From: Bin87 sp965243255 | GTDB lineage: Bacteria; Chloroflexota; Dehalococcoidia; Lucifugimonadales; UBA3495 | Direction of reading: 5' to 3' | Length of the DNA stretch: 64,000 nucleotides | Assembly (NCBI GenBank): GCA_965243255.1 | Contig: CBDEUH010000004.1 | Coordinates: 2,046,001 to 2,110,000 of the forward strand | The notes under the pieces: model-generated | What the model was told of the DNA's origin: nothing | Databases searched by the model: none | What the model saw: only the letters and a program-made list of their open reading frames with translations | Shown: positions 26,699 to 34,664 of the stretch, piece by piece | Layout: each line of letters starts with the position of its first letter | How positions within the stretch are numbered: the stretch's first letter is position 1 | Position numbers and translations under genes: made by a program

Positions 26699-26735
26699 CC
26701 CTCTCCCTCGACGGGAGAGGGCTGGGGTGAGGGTG
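26699..26735. repeat. REP-like palindrome, copy A
   Basis: CCCTCTCCC and GGGAGAGGG (9-bp arms, 5-base loop, 26699-26721) are followed by GCTGGGGTGAGGG. The element separates the ThDP enzyme and CMD genes. A diverged copy with the same trailing GGGTGnGGG lies on the other side of the CMD gene. Confidence 0.6.
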
Positions 26736-26748
26736 AAGTCGTCTCCGT

Positions 26749-27069
26749 CTAAACCCCCCGCTCCTCAAACACTTCCTTGGCCACCCGCACCGCGTTGGCC
26801 GCCACCGGCCAGCCGGCGTAAAAAGCCATGTGCGTAATGACCTCCGAGATTTCAGCGCGGGTAACACCGTTGTCCAGCGCCCGCCCGATGTGTCCCCGCA
26901 ATTGGTCGGTGCGGTAAAGGGCGGTGAGCGTCGCCACAGTGATGAGGCTTCGGTCGCGCTTGGACAGTTCGGGTCGCTCCCAGACGTCGCCGAACAGAAC
27001 GTCGGCCGACAACTGGGCCAGTTTCGGGGATACTTCCTGCATTACGGTGCGGGCTGCGGGCTGCGTCAT
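26749..27069 (-). CDS. Carboxymuconolactone decarboxylase-family (CMD) protein
   Basis: The 106-residue all-helical protein matches the CMD fold. Seen are LFGDVWERPELSKRDRSLITVATLTAL, the conserved Arg-Gly-His of LRGHIGRAL, and HMAFYAGWPVAANAV. It has no CxxC, so it belongs to the decarboxylase/lactonase-like branch rather than the AhpD peroxidase branch. The ATG at 27069 with AGGAGG gives the usual length; a longer frame runs through the repeat and is rejected. It may act in aromatic-ring degradation. It is flanked by two copies of a REP-like element. Confidence 0.88.
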   Translation of the reverse strand: MTQPAARTVMQEVSPKLAQLSADVLFGDVWERPELSKRDRSLITVATLTALYRTDQLRGHIGRALDNGVTRAEISEVITHMAFYAGWPVAANAVRVAKEVFEERGV

Positions 27070-27187
27070 AACGCCTCCTGGGGTGTGCTGTGTCTGGGTA
27101 CCAACGATGCGGCGAAGAACATAACCATTCGCCGCCGCCGGGCAGTATAGTACGGAACCCCTGCTATGGGTAGTGGCATCGGATAGT

Positions 27188-27221
27188 CCTTCTCCGCTGG
27201 AGGGAGAGGGTTGGGTGTGGG
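27188..27221. repeat. REP-like palindrome, copy B
   Basis: CCTTCTCC...GGGAGAGGG followed by TTGGGTGTGGGG resembles copy A at 26699-26735 in the same orientation, with some arm mismatches. Confidence 0.45.
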
Positions 27222-27297
27222 GAGCACAGTCCCGCTTGAGACCCCCCTGCGACTGGCAATGGTACAATACCCTGACCGCGAGTGATGGGAGTATGTA

Positions 27298-27669
27298 ATG
27301 TCAATCTTCAAAGTGGACGTAGGAGTTGGCCACCCCGAGGGCGGCGACCTGTCCCCCATACGCCCGGTAGTGGACACTGGTGCGGCTCATTCCATGATAC
27401 CGGAATCCTTGTTGACTCAACTCAGCATTGAGCCCCGTCGGCAACTCCCTTATATTCTCGCCGACGGTCGCCGGGTCGAGTATGGCTACGGATTGGCGCG
27501 TTTCAATATCGGCGGCGAGGAATGGCCTTGCCCGGTGATCTTCGGTCCGGATGACAACTACCTGCTCGGCGCGTCCACCCTGGAGATTTTCAACCTGGTC
27601 GTTGACCCGAGCGGCGAACGGCTGGCCCCGGTCGAATTGCTCCCCCTCGGCTGGGGCGGCGAGCTGTAG
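27298..27669 (+). CDS. Retropepsin-like (clan AA) aspartic protease
   Basis: The 123-residue protein has the single-lobe aspartic protease signature VVDTGAAHSMIP, with catalytic Asp26. The flap region ILADGRRVEYG and the second hydrophobic-Gly motif YLLGASTLEIFNLVVD follow. Such proteins act as homodimers, each lobe giving one Asp. It has no signal peptide and no attached domain. GGGAG lies upstream of the ATG. Targets are unknown. It stands alone between a repeat and the second DUF3500 gene. Confidence 0.82.
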   Translation: MSIFKVDVGVGHPEGGDLSPIRPVVDTGAAHSMIPESLLTQLSIEPRRQLPYILADGRRVEYGYGLARFNIGGEEWPCPVIFGPDDNYLLGASTLEIFNLVVDPSGERLAPVELLPLGWGGEL

Positions 27670-27732
27670 CTGCTGCCCCCGTTTGACACCCCCAAACGCC
27701 CACGCATAAACTGTCGCCATTACCACCCCGTT

Positions 27733-27774
27733 ATTCCTGCGCAAGTTGGAGATACGCCTTTGGCGTGCAGGAAT
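27733..27774. repeat. Cruciform-type repeat related to 1130-1149
   Basis: Outer arms ATTCCTGC (27733-27740) and GCAGGAAT (27767-27774) enclose an inner hairpin ACGCC-TTT-GGCGT. CTAG follows, as CCAGG follows the copy at 1130-1149. It looks like a REP/MITE-like element with an expanded tip. Confidence 0.5.
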
Positions 27775-27797
27775 CTAGACTCACGGAGGAGCACCCC

Positions 27798-28805
27798 ATG
27801 ACCACGGCCCATACGCACGACCATCCTCACACCCACCCCCAGGCCGCCGGGGAAATGCGCGGCGCAGCCCTCGCCCTGCTGGGCAGCCTGGACGCCAGCC
27901 AGAAAGCTGCCATCAGCTTCAGCTACTACGACGGTGAGCGCATCTTCTGGTACTACCCGCCCCTGAACCGCCACGGGCTCGCCCTGCGCGACATGAACGA
28001 AGACCAGCGCAAGCTGGCCTACGCCCTCATGGCCACCGGACTCACCGAGGACTCCAACCGCAAGGCCCAGCTCATCATCGAGCACGAAGCCGTCCTCGGC
28101 CCCCTGGAGCAGGAACAGGGCCGCATCACCTGGGACCGCAACCCCCTGCTCTATTCCTGGACCATTTTCGGCGACCCCGGCGACGACTCCGCACCCTGGG
28201 GCTGGCGGGTTGAGGGACACCACGTCTCGCTGCACTACAGCGTCTGGGGCGACCGCGTGCTGTCCATGACCCCCTTCTTCTTCGGCGCCAACCCGGCGGA
28301 AGTCCGCAAGGGGCCCAAGGAGGGCCTTCGCATCCTGGGCGACAGCCAGGACATCGCGCTGGAACTGATGGAAAGCCTGGACGCCGGCCAGAAGGGCCGC
28401 GCCATGATTTACGACGAAGCGCCGGCCGACATCGTCACCTTCAACGCCTCCCGCGCCTCGCTGCCCAAGGAAGAGGGCCTGCCGGCCTCGGCCATGTCCG
28501 GCGTGCAGCGTGAGATGCTCATGGCCCTGGCCAGCGAGTACGTAACCCGCATCCGCTCCGACCTGGCCGAGGAGAAGCTCACCGCCCTGCGCGAGGGCGG
28601 ACTGGAGAGGATCCATCTGGCCTGGGGCGGCCCCATCGACCGCACTCAGCCCCACTACTACCGGCTCCACGGCGGGGACTTCGTCGTCGAGTACGACAAC
28701 CGCCAGAACGGCGCCAACCACATCCACTCCGTGCTCCGCGACGTCAGCAACGACTTTGCCAGCGACGTCATGCGCGACCACCTGCTCATGTACCACATCC
28801 TCTAA
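27798..28805 (+). CDS. DUF3500 family protein (paralogue 2)
   Basis: The 335-residue protein is colinear with the DUF3500 protein at 4667-5668. It shares YYDGERIFWYYPPLNRHGL, WGWRVEGHHVSLHYSVWG, GANPAEVRKGPKEGLRIL and HYYRLHGGDFVVEYDN. Its N-terminus instead carries a His-rich stretch (TTAHTHDHPHTHPQ), which suggests metal binding. It starts at ATG 27798 with GGAGGAG upstream. It is a single-gene unit closed by a rho-independent terminator at 28833. Function is unknown; two divergent copies in 23 kb argue for distinct substrates. Confidence 0.82.
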   Translation: MTTAHTHDHPHTHPQAAGEMRGAALALLGSLDASQKAAISFSYYDGERIFWYYPPLNRHGLALRDMNEDQRKLAYALMATGLTEDSNRKAQLIIEHEAVLGPLEQEQGRITWDRNPLLYSWTIFGDPGDDSAPWGWRVEGHHVSLHYSVWGDRVLSMTPFFFGANPAEVRKGPKEGLRILGDSQDIALELMESLDAGQKGRAMIYDEAPADIVTFNASRASLPKEEGLPASAMSGVQREMLMALASEYVTRIRSDLAEEKLTALREGGLERIHLAWGGPIDRTQPHYYRLHGGDFVVEYDNRQNGANHIHSVLRDVSNDFASDVMRDHLLMYHIL

Positions 28806-28832
28806 GCCAGGCGAGATCGGCGGTCGCTATTC

Positions 28833-28859
28833 GGGAGCAGCGTCAAACTGCTCCCTTTT
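28833..28859 (+). terminator. Rho-independent terminator after DUF3500 paralogue 2
   Basis: GGGAGCAG (28833-28840), a 7-base loop and CTGCTCCC (28848-28855) form an 8-bp perfect stem followed by TTTTC. It begins 28 bases after the stop codon. Confidence 0.8.
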
Positions 28860-28926
28860 CATTTGCTATCATATAGACTCGCCCGCTTGCACAATCACGG
28901 GCCGCCCACCACAGGAGCCACCCAAG

Positions 28927-30177
28927 ATGACCACCGTCCTCGACCGCATCGACCCCGCCGTCGCCGCCGCCATCGAAAGCGAAAACCGCCGCCAGCGCGA
29001 TTCCATCGTGCTCATCGCCTCGGAAAACTACGCCAGCAAGGCCGTGCTGGAAGCCCAGGCCCAGCTGATGAACAACAAGTACGCCGAGGGCTACCCAGGC
29101 CGGCGCTACTACGGCGGCTGCGAGTTCGTGGACGTGGTGGAGACCCTGGCCATCGACCGCGCCAAAGCCCTCTTCGGCGCCGAACACGCCAACGTCCAGG
29201 CCCACAGCGGCGCACAGGCCAACATGGCCGCCTACTTCGCCGTCCTGGAACCCGGCGACACCGTCCTGGGTATGCAGCTAGACATGGGCGGACACCTCAC
29301 CCACGGCGCCGGCGTCAACTTCTCCGGCAACCTCTACCAATTCGTTCCCTACGGCGTGGACCGGGAAACGGAAACCATCGACTACGATCAGGTTCAGCAA
29401 CTGGCCAGGGAGCACAACCCCAAGCTCATCGTCGCCGGCTGCAGCAGCTACTCCCGCACGCTGGACTTCCCTCGCTTCCGCGCCATCGCCGACTCCGTGG
29501 GCGCGCTGCTGATGGTGGACATGGCCCACATCTCCGGACTCATCGCCGGCGGAGCCCACCCGTCGCCCTTCCCCCATGCGCAGGTCGTAACCTCAACCAC
29601 GCAGAAGACCCTGCGCGGCCCCCGGGGCGGCATGGTTCTCACCGAGGCGGAGCTGGGCCGCAAGGTTGACTTCGCCGTGTTTCCCTATATGCAGGGCGGC
29701 CCGTTTATGCACGTCATCGCCGCCAAGGCCGTCTGCTTCGAGGAGGCGTTGCAGCCCGACTTTTCCAGGTACGCCCACCAGGTGGTCGCCAATGCTCAGG
29801 TGCTGGCCCAGGAGCTTTCCGAGGCCGGCGTCCGCCTGGTCGCCGGCGGCACCGACAATCACCTGATGCTGGTTGACCTGACCCCTTTGGGCGTTACCGG
29901 ACGGCAGGCCGAGCGCGCCCTGGAATCAGTGGACATCGTCGCCAACAAGAACGCCATCCCCTACGACCAGCTGCCGCCGCGCACCGCCTCCGGACTGCGC
30001 CTGGGCACTCCGGCCATCACCAGCCGGGGCATGGGCGAGGAGGACACCCGCCAGGTCGCCAAACTAATCGTCCGCACTCTGGGGAACATCGGCGACGACG
30101 GAGCCCTGTCCACCATCCGAGACGAAGTCCGCCACCTCAGCAACCAGTTCCCCGTCCCCGGCCTGGACGAAGAATAA
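28927..30177 (+). CDS. glyA: Serine hydroxymethyltransferase
   Basis: The 416-residue PLP enzyme converts serine and tetrahydrofolate to glycine and 5,10-methylene-tetrahydrofolate. All family blocks are present: IVLIASENYAS, YAEGYPGRRYYGGCEFVD, AHSGAQANMAAY, MVDMAHISGLIAGG, and the PLP-binding Lys in TSTTQKTLRGPRGG. The ATG at 28927 gives the standard length; GGAG lies about 10 bases upstream. It is a single gene. It supplies C1 units that the MTHFR-like protein at 24138-24983 could use. Confidence 0.96.
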   Translation: MTTVLDRIDPAVAAAIESENRRQRDSIVLIASENYASKAVLEAQAQLMNNKYAEGYPGRRYYGGCEFVDVVETLAIDRAKALFGAEHANVQAHSGAQANMAAYFAVLEPGDTVLGMQLDMGGHLTHGAGVNFSGNLYQFVPYGVDRETETIDYDQVQQLAREHNPKLIVAGCSSYSRTLDFPRFRAIADSVGALLMVDMAHISGLIAGGAHPSPFPHAQVVTSTTQKTLRGPRGGMVLTEAELGRKVDFAVFPYMQGGPFMHVIAAKAVCFEEALQPDFSRYAHQVVANAQVLAQELSEAGVRLVAGGTDNHLMLVDLTPLGVTGRQAERALESVDIVANKNAIPYDQLPPRTASGLRLGTPAITSRGMGEEDTRQVAKLIVRTLGNIGDDGALSTIRDEVRHLSNQFPVPGLDEE

Positions 30178-30191
30178 GGACCCCTCTCCCG

Positions 30192-30938
30192 TCATCTCCG
30201 CCCGACAAACAGGTTCCCCCCGAACCCTCCTTCATAGTCGTGGGTCTGGATGTATTCAGCCTCCAGGCCAGCCTCGGACAGCAGGCTCAGCCACGTCGCC
30301 ATCGGGAACAGGCCGCCGGTGTGCCGGTCCAGCTCAACCTTGATCCGGCCACCCTCGTCGATGATGAAGACGAACACCGACTCCACGGCGGTGCTGCCTT
30401 CCCGGGGAGCGGCCACGTACTCTATGAAGGTGACGCCCCCGTCGCCGCCTGACTTGGTCCAGTCGATTACCCGGGGGCCGGAGAGGCTTTCCCGCAGCCA
30501 GTCGGGAGCCAGCAGCACGATACCACCCGGATTCAGGTGCTCAACGGCCGTGGCGATGGCCGCCCGCAGGTCCGCCTCCGTTGTCATGTAGTTCACCGCG
30601 TCGTGGATGGCCACCACGTCAAAGGTGTGACCCAAACGGACGGTGCGCATATCTCCCAGGTGATGCAACGTCTGCGGGTTCAGCTCCCGCGATATCTCCA
30701 GCATTTGCGGCGAGATATCCACCGCCTCGGTGATGAAGTGCGCCGTCAGGTGCGACAGCAGATGCCCGCCGCCGCAGCCCAGCTCCAGCAGCGTTGGCAG
30801 ACTCCGGCCGGCTCTTGGCCCAAGGTCCAGGCGGCTGCGGATAACGTCCAGCCACTCCTGCGCCTCCAGCAGGTACTCCTCCGGCGGGCTGATGATGGGC
30901 CACAGATGGGCTAGGTCGTCGTAGAGCCGCAGCGTCAT
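30192..30938 (-). CDS. Class I SAM-dependent methyltransferase
   Basis: The 248-residue protein has motif I LELGCGGGHLLSHL, an acidic motif II residue in AVDISPQML, and motif III-like FDVVAIHDAVNYM. These are typical of a Rossmann-fold small-molecule methyltransferase. The C-terminal half carries the strand-rich substrate region. It starts 7 bases after the stop of the 89-residue gene and so shares its promoter and operator. The methyl acceptor is unknown. Confidence 0.88.
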   Translation of the reverse strand: MTLRLYDDLAHLWPIISPPEEYLLEAQEWLDVIRSRLDLGPRAGRSLPTLLELGCGGGHLLSHLTAHFITEAVDISPQMLEISRELNPQTLHHLGDMRTVRLGHTFDVVAIHDAVNYMTTEADLRAAIATAVEHLNPGGIVLLAPDWLRESLSGPRVIDWTKSGGDGGVTFIEYVAAPREGSTAVESVFVFIIDEGGRIKVELDRHTGGLFPMATWLSLLSEAGLEAEYIQTHDYEGGFGGNLFVGRR

Positions 30939-30945
30939 CCGCCAA

Positions 30946-31215
30946 TCACGCCGCCATGCCGCCCACGCCGTGCGTCTCGACGTACAGGTACTCCCGCACC
31001 CGTGCCAGGCAGACGCCCCGGGCCGGCGGGTTGTTGTTCAGCCAGCGTTCCAGGTTGCTGATGATGACCCCAGGCTCCAGTTCGATGTAAGGCCGGCCCA
31101 ATTCCAGCCAGCGTTCGATCATGCGCCGGGCGTCCGCCGGCAGCTGCCTGTCGGCCTCGTTGTCGATATCGCTATACGCAGCCGGATACCATTGCGTCGG
31201 ATTCTCAACCGTCAT
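30946..31215 (-). CDS. Small protein of unknown function, first gene of the methyltransferase operon
   Basis: The 89-residue acidic protein is mostly helical and Trp/Pro/Leu-rich (ADARRMIERWLELGRPYIELEPG, LERWLNNNPPARG). No family is recognised. The ATG at 31215 has AAGGAG 8 bases upstream. The promoter is overlapped by a perfect 20-bp palindrome. Tight coupling to the methyltransferase gene suggests an accessory or regulatory role, but no DNA-binding helix-turn-helix is visible. Confidence 0.65.
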   Translation of the reverse strand: MTVENPTQWYPAAYSDIDNEADRQLPADARRMIERWLELGRPYIELEPGVIISNLERWLNNNPPARGVCLARVREYLYVETHGVGGMAA

Positions 31216-31232
31216 GGTGCAACTCCTTCTTC

Positions 31233-31252
31233 TTTCGTACAATTGTACGAAA
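31233..31252. promoter_or_regulatory. Perfect 20-bp palindromic operator
   Basis: TTTCGTACAATTGTACGAAA is fully self-complementary and covers the -10 box (TACAAT, 31247-31242 minus) of the small-protein/methyltransferase promoter. A repressor bound here would block transcription. Confidence 0.6.
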
Positions 31253-31270
31253 CAAATTGTCGCAACGCAA
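31242..31270 (-). promoter_or_regulatory. Promoter of the small protein-methyltransferase operon
   Basis: On the minus strand TTGCGT (31270-31265) and TACAAT (31247-31242) are exactly 17 bases apart. The -10 lies inside the palindromic operator, and the start codon follows about 27 bases later. Confidence 0.5.
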
Positions 31271-31350
31271 CCCCCTGCCAATCCCCAAAGCTCCGATGAT
31301 AATCCTAATCATACAATATCCCCTGTACCCATATTCGCAAAAAGCGTAGA

Positions 31351-32733
31351 ATGTCCGGCATTGTGCAGTTCCGCAGGCCCCAAATCTTCTACGGCTGGTA
31401 CATCGTCTTCGCTACCGGCTTCGTGATGACCATCGCCACGGTGCCGTTGTTCCACGCCATGACGCTGTGGGCCGTGGCCCTGGAAAACCACTTTGGCTGG
31501 CCCCGCGGCCAATTGTCCCTCGCCCTCACCCTGACCCGAATCGAGGGCGGACTCATGGGCCCCGTGGAAGGTTACCTCACCGACAAGCTGGGTGGCCGCA
31601 AGATGGTCCTCATCGGGTTCCTCATCCTGGGCCTGGGCTTCCTCATCTTCTGGCAGATTGACGCCCGGTACTGGCCCGTCGCCCCTCTCTACATGTTCTA
31701 CGCGGCCTACATGGTCATGGCCCTGGGGCAGGGCATGGGCAGCTGGGTGCCCATGATGACCACCATCAACAACTGGTTCTCCCGCCGCATGGCCTCGGCC
31801 ATGGGCTGGGCCAACTTCATGAGCCGCGGCGGGGCGCTGCTCGTCATCCCCCTCATTGACCTGGGGATCAACGGCAGCGTCGGCGTACCCTTCACCGACA
31901 TCACGCTGGGCATCAATCACGTCGTGGGCTGGGAGGGCGTGGCCCTCATCCTCGCCATCGTGATTTTCGCCGTCGCTCTTCCCCTGTCCTTCATCATCCG
32001 CAACCGTCCCGAGGACATTGGCTTGCGACCAGACGGCGAGAACGTACCGGCCACCCGGGCCGGCCGCCGCGGCACTCCCGTTCAGCCCCAGGGCCTGACG
32101 GCGCAGCAGGCTGTCCGCACCCCTGCCTTCTGGCTCATCGCCATCGGCCACGGCATGACCAGCATGATAATCCTGGCCATCTTCACCCACCTGGGCCTGC
32201 TGCTCAAGGACGCCGGCTTCGAGCAGTACGCCGGCACCGTGGTCATCCTCTACACCCTGGTGTCCATGTTCTCCCAGCCCCTGGGCGGCTACGTCGGCGA
32301 TCGCTTCCCCAAGCGCATCGGGCTCTTCGTTTTCACCACGATCCAGGCCAGCGCGGTGGTCATGCTCACCTTCAGCACCGAGCTGTGGATGTTCTACACC
32401 TTCGCCGTCATCTTCGGCATCGGCTTCGGCGGCCGCAATCCCCTTACCACATCCATCCGCGGCGAATACTTCGGTCGGGGCAACTTCGGCAAGATCCTGG
32501 GCATCAGCACCATACCCATGAACGGCCTGCTGCTCATTTCCAGCCCCTTCGCCGGCTATATGTACGACTGGCAGAACTCCTACACCATCGCCTTCCTGGT
32601 GCTGGCCGCCTTCAACTACATCGGCGGCGTCTGTTTCCTGTTCGCCAAACGGCCCCGCATTCCCACTTCACCCCAGGCCACGCCCACCGTACCGGCGTCT
32701 GCCCCTGCTACCGCTGCCGGGGACGACTCCTGA
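31351..32733 (+). CDS. MFS transporter (oxalate/formate antiporter-like)
   Basis: The 460-residue protein has about 12 membrane helices and the MFS loop 2-3 signature as GYLTDKLGGRKMVL. It starts with the FYGWYIVFATGF pattern seen in OxlT-like and monocarboxylate carriers. A Pro/Arg-rich central loop follows around residue 230. It would move organic anions across the inner membrane. The ribosome site is weak. Its 3' end overlaps the convergent second MFS gene by 26 bases. Confidence 0.88.
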   Translation: MSGIVQFRRPQIFYGWYIVFATGFVMTIATVPLFHAMTLWAVALENHFGWPRGQLSLALTLTRIEGGLMGPVEGYLTDKLGGRKMVLIGFLILGLGFLIFWQIDARYWPVAPLYMFYAAYMVMALGQGMGSWVPMMTTINNWFSRRMASAMGWANFMSRGGALLVIPLIDLGINGSVGVPFTDITLGINHVVGWEGVALILAIVIFAVALPLSFIIRNRPEDIGLRPDGENVPATRAGRRGTPVQPQGLTAQQAVRTPAFWLIAIGHGMTSMIILAIFTHLGLLLKDAGFEQYAGTVVILYTLVSMFSQPLGGYVGDRFPKRIGLFVFTTIQASAVVMLTFSTELWMFYTFAVIFGIGFGGRNPLTTSIRGEYFGRGNFGKILGISTIPMNGLLLISSPFAGYMYDWQNSYTIAFLVLAAFNYIGGVCFLFAKRPRIPTSPQATPTVPASAPATAAGDDS

Positions 32734-33946
32734 CCCCCACCGCCAGCAATCCCGCCGCCACCAGCACCACTGCGGCCAGAGCCAGGAAGACTCCCCGGTA
32801 CGTGCCGGCGCTGTCGTAAGCTATCCCCGACACCAGCGGCCCCACGGCGAACCCCAGCACCTGGGACGCTCGACCCACTCCGTGGATTGCTCCCAGCGAC
32901 CCGCGCCCGTAGTTGGCCGCCCACATCAGCGGCGTGAGCGTGTTCACCCCCGTGCCAATCAACCCCATCAGGACCACCACCGCGTATGTTTCGGCCAGCG
33001 TGTCGGTGTGCACCAATAGAAGCAGCGCCGCCGCGCCCGTTGCGTACAACGCCACCATCAGCCATCGGGGCGACATCCGGTCGGCGGCCACGCCCGAGAG
33101 AATCGCGCCGGCCGCCCCCGCCGTGGCCATCACGCTGATTGCCGACACCGCCGCCGTGGCGTTCAGGCCCCGCTCGGTTAGATACGGCACCAGGTGCAGC
33201 CCCGGCCCGGCCACGGCGCTGCTGCCCAGGAACAGCGCGGTCAGAGCAACCCAGAACCCCGGCGTCCGCGTGACCTCTCGCAGCGCCAACGACTGGGCTT
33301 CATCCGCGCTGGCCGGCGACGTTGACTCTCCAGTGTCCTCGTCCGCCGCCGCCTCGGCCCCGTCAATCACCAGCCCCATGTCCTCCGGCTGGCGTCGCAC
33401 CCACAGCGCGCAGGGGATCACTCCCATCACGAGCATCAGCGTCCCCAGGCCCAACCACGCCCCGCGCCATCCCCAATGCCCGATCGCCAGGTGGGTGAGC
33501 GGCGCCAGCGCGATGACGCCGGCCGTTTCGATGAAGAACACCAGCCCGGTTACGCGCCCCCGGTAGCGCTGAAACCACTTGCCCACGCTGACGGACGCCG
33601 CTATCTTGACTCCCCCCTGGTCGGCGATGCGCGCCGCCGTGAACGCCAGGTAGAACCCCAGCAGGGTCTGCATCAACGCCAGGCTCACGCAGGCCAGGCC
33701 GATGACGGCGCCGCCAGCCGTCAGGACTGCACGGGCCCCGAAGCGGTCCACCAGACGCCCGATAAAGGGCGCCAGCGCCGCCCCCAAAATCGCCCCCGCC
33801 GTGGTCGCTCCCGCAACTTCCGTGCGCCCCCAGCCGAACTCCTCGGACATCGGCGCGACGAAAAGCGTCAGTATGGAAATTGCGGTGGCGGCGTTGGCAA
33901 ACTGAATGCTCCCCGCCGCCCCGGCAACCACCCAGCCGTAGTACAA
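32708..33946 (-). CDS. MFS transporter, second copy
   Basis: The 412-residue carrier begins with YYGWVVAGAAGSIQFANAATAISI and has the loop signature GRLVDRFGARAVLTAGG, so it is in the same branch as the convergent MFS protein. There is no ATG at the expected N-terminus. The TTG at 33946 is chosen because GGAG/GGGG lie 7-14 bases upstream and it starts 5 bases after the cyclophilin stop. The open frame extends further upstream through the cyclophilin gene, but that part is not membrane-like. Substrate unknown. Confidence 0.82.
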   Translation of the reverse strand: MYYGWVVAGAAGSIQFANAATAISILTLFVAPMSEEFGWGRTEVAGATTAGAILGAALAPFIGRLVDRFGARAVLTAGGAVIGLACVSLALMQTLLGFYLAFTAARIADQGGVKIAASVSVGKWFQRYRGRVTGLVFFIETAGVIALAPLTHLAIGHWGWRGAWLGLGTLMLVMGVIPCALWVRRQPEDMGLVIDGAEAAADEDTGESTSPASADEAQSLALREVTRTPGFWVALTALFLGSSAVAGPGLHLVPYLTERGLNATAAVSAISVMATAGAAGAILSGVAADRMSPRWLMVALYATGAAALLLLVHTDTLAETYAVVVLMGLIGTGVNTLTPLMWAANYGRGSLGAIHGVGRASQVLGFAVGPLVSGIAYDSAGTYRGVFLALAAVVLVAAGLLAVGVRSRPRQR

Positions 33947-33950
33947 ATAC

Positions 33951-34487
33951 TTACCCCAGCTCCGTCTCCGTAATCTCGATGTTGCTAATCGCCAGCCGCT
34001 CCGTGGGCTGCGAGTTCTCTCCGCTGCGACTCTGCCGCACCGGCGATGTGGCCAATGCCTCCAGCACTTCGTCGCCGCCGGTGAGCATACCGAAGATGGT
34101 GTAGTTCGGCGGCAGCCCCACATCGGCCCCGTGTACGATGAACCACTGGCTGCCGTTGGTGTTCGGCCCGGCGTTGGCCATGGCCAGCGTGCCCCGGGTG
34201 TACGACCGCGTAACCTCTTCGTCCGGGAAGCGGTAGCCCGGTCCTCCGGTGCCGTCGCCCCGCGGGCAGCCGCCCTGGATCATAAAGCCGTTGATGACCC
34301 GGTGGAACTGGTTGTCTTCGTAGAACCCGTCCCGCGCCAGGAAGACAAAGTTGTTGACCGCCCGGGGCGCTACTTCCGACAGCAACTCGATGGTCATGTC
34401 GCCCTTGTCGGTCTTGATGACGGCGTGGTAGCGCTTGGTGGCTTCGATGACGAGGCCCGGCGAGTTTTCATACTGCTTGGGAGGCAT
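33951..34487 (-). CDS. Cyclophilin-type peptidyl-prolyl cis-trans isomerase
   Basis: The 178-residue cytoplasmic enzyme has the cyclophilin core: FHRVINGFMIQGGCPRGDGTGGPGY, then the active-site LAMANAGPNTNGSQWFI. The active-site Arg of FHRV, the Gln of IQGG and the Phe of QWFI are kept. It catalyses proline isomerisation during protein folding. An N-terminal extension of about 20 residues carries no signal peptide. It is translationally linked to the MFS gene that follows it. Confidence 0.93.
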   Translation of the reverse strand: MPPKQYENSPGLVIEATKRYHAVIKTDKGDMTIELLSEVAPRAVNNFVFLARDGFYEDNQFHRVINGFMIQGGCPRGDGTGGPGYRFPDEEVTRSYTRGTLAMANAGPNTNGSQWFIVHGADVGLPPNYTIFGMLTGGDEVLEALATSPVRQSRSGENSQPTERLAISNIEITETELG

Positions 34488-34627
34488 TGAGCGTTCTCCT
34501 GTTTCTGACGTACTGCTGTTTCCGCAGCCAAACCGCCGCCGATTATACCTTATCGCCAGAGCATACCCACCCTTGTGCTTTTGTGCCCTTTGTGGCCTTC
34601 CGAAAATCCCCTGTCAAAACCGTAGCG

Positions 34628-34633
34628 TATAAT
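34628..34633 (+). promoter_or_regulatory. Likely -10 box for leucine dehydrogenase
   Basis: A perfect TATAAT preceded by CG lies 32 bases upstream of the leucine dehydrogenase ATG. No convincing -35 hexamer is present, so the promoter may need an activator. Confidence 0.3.
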
Positions 34634-34664
34634 AGAAACATAGACTTGCGCAGGAGGTACCGAT

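Noticed and set aside
28806..28926. Riboswitch upstream of glyA
   Set aside because: The leader holds only the terminator of the preceding gene and a short AT-rich stretch; no tandem glycine-aptamer-like structure is apparent.
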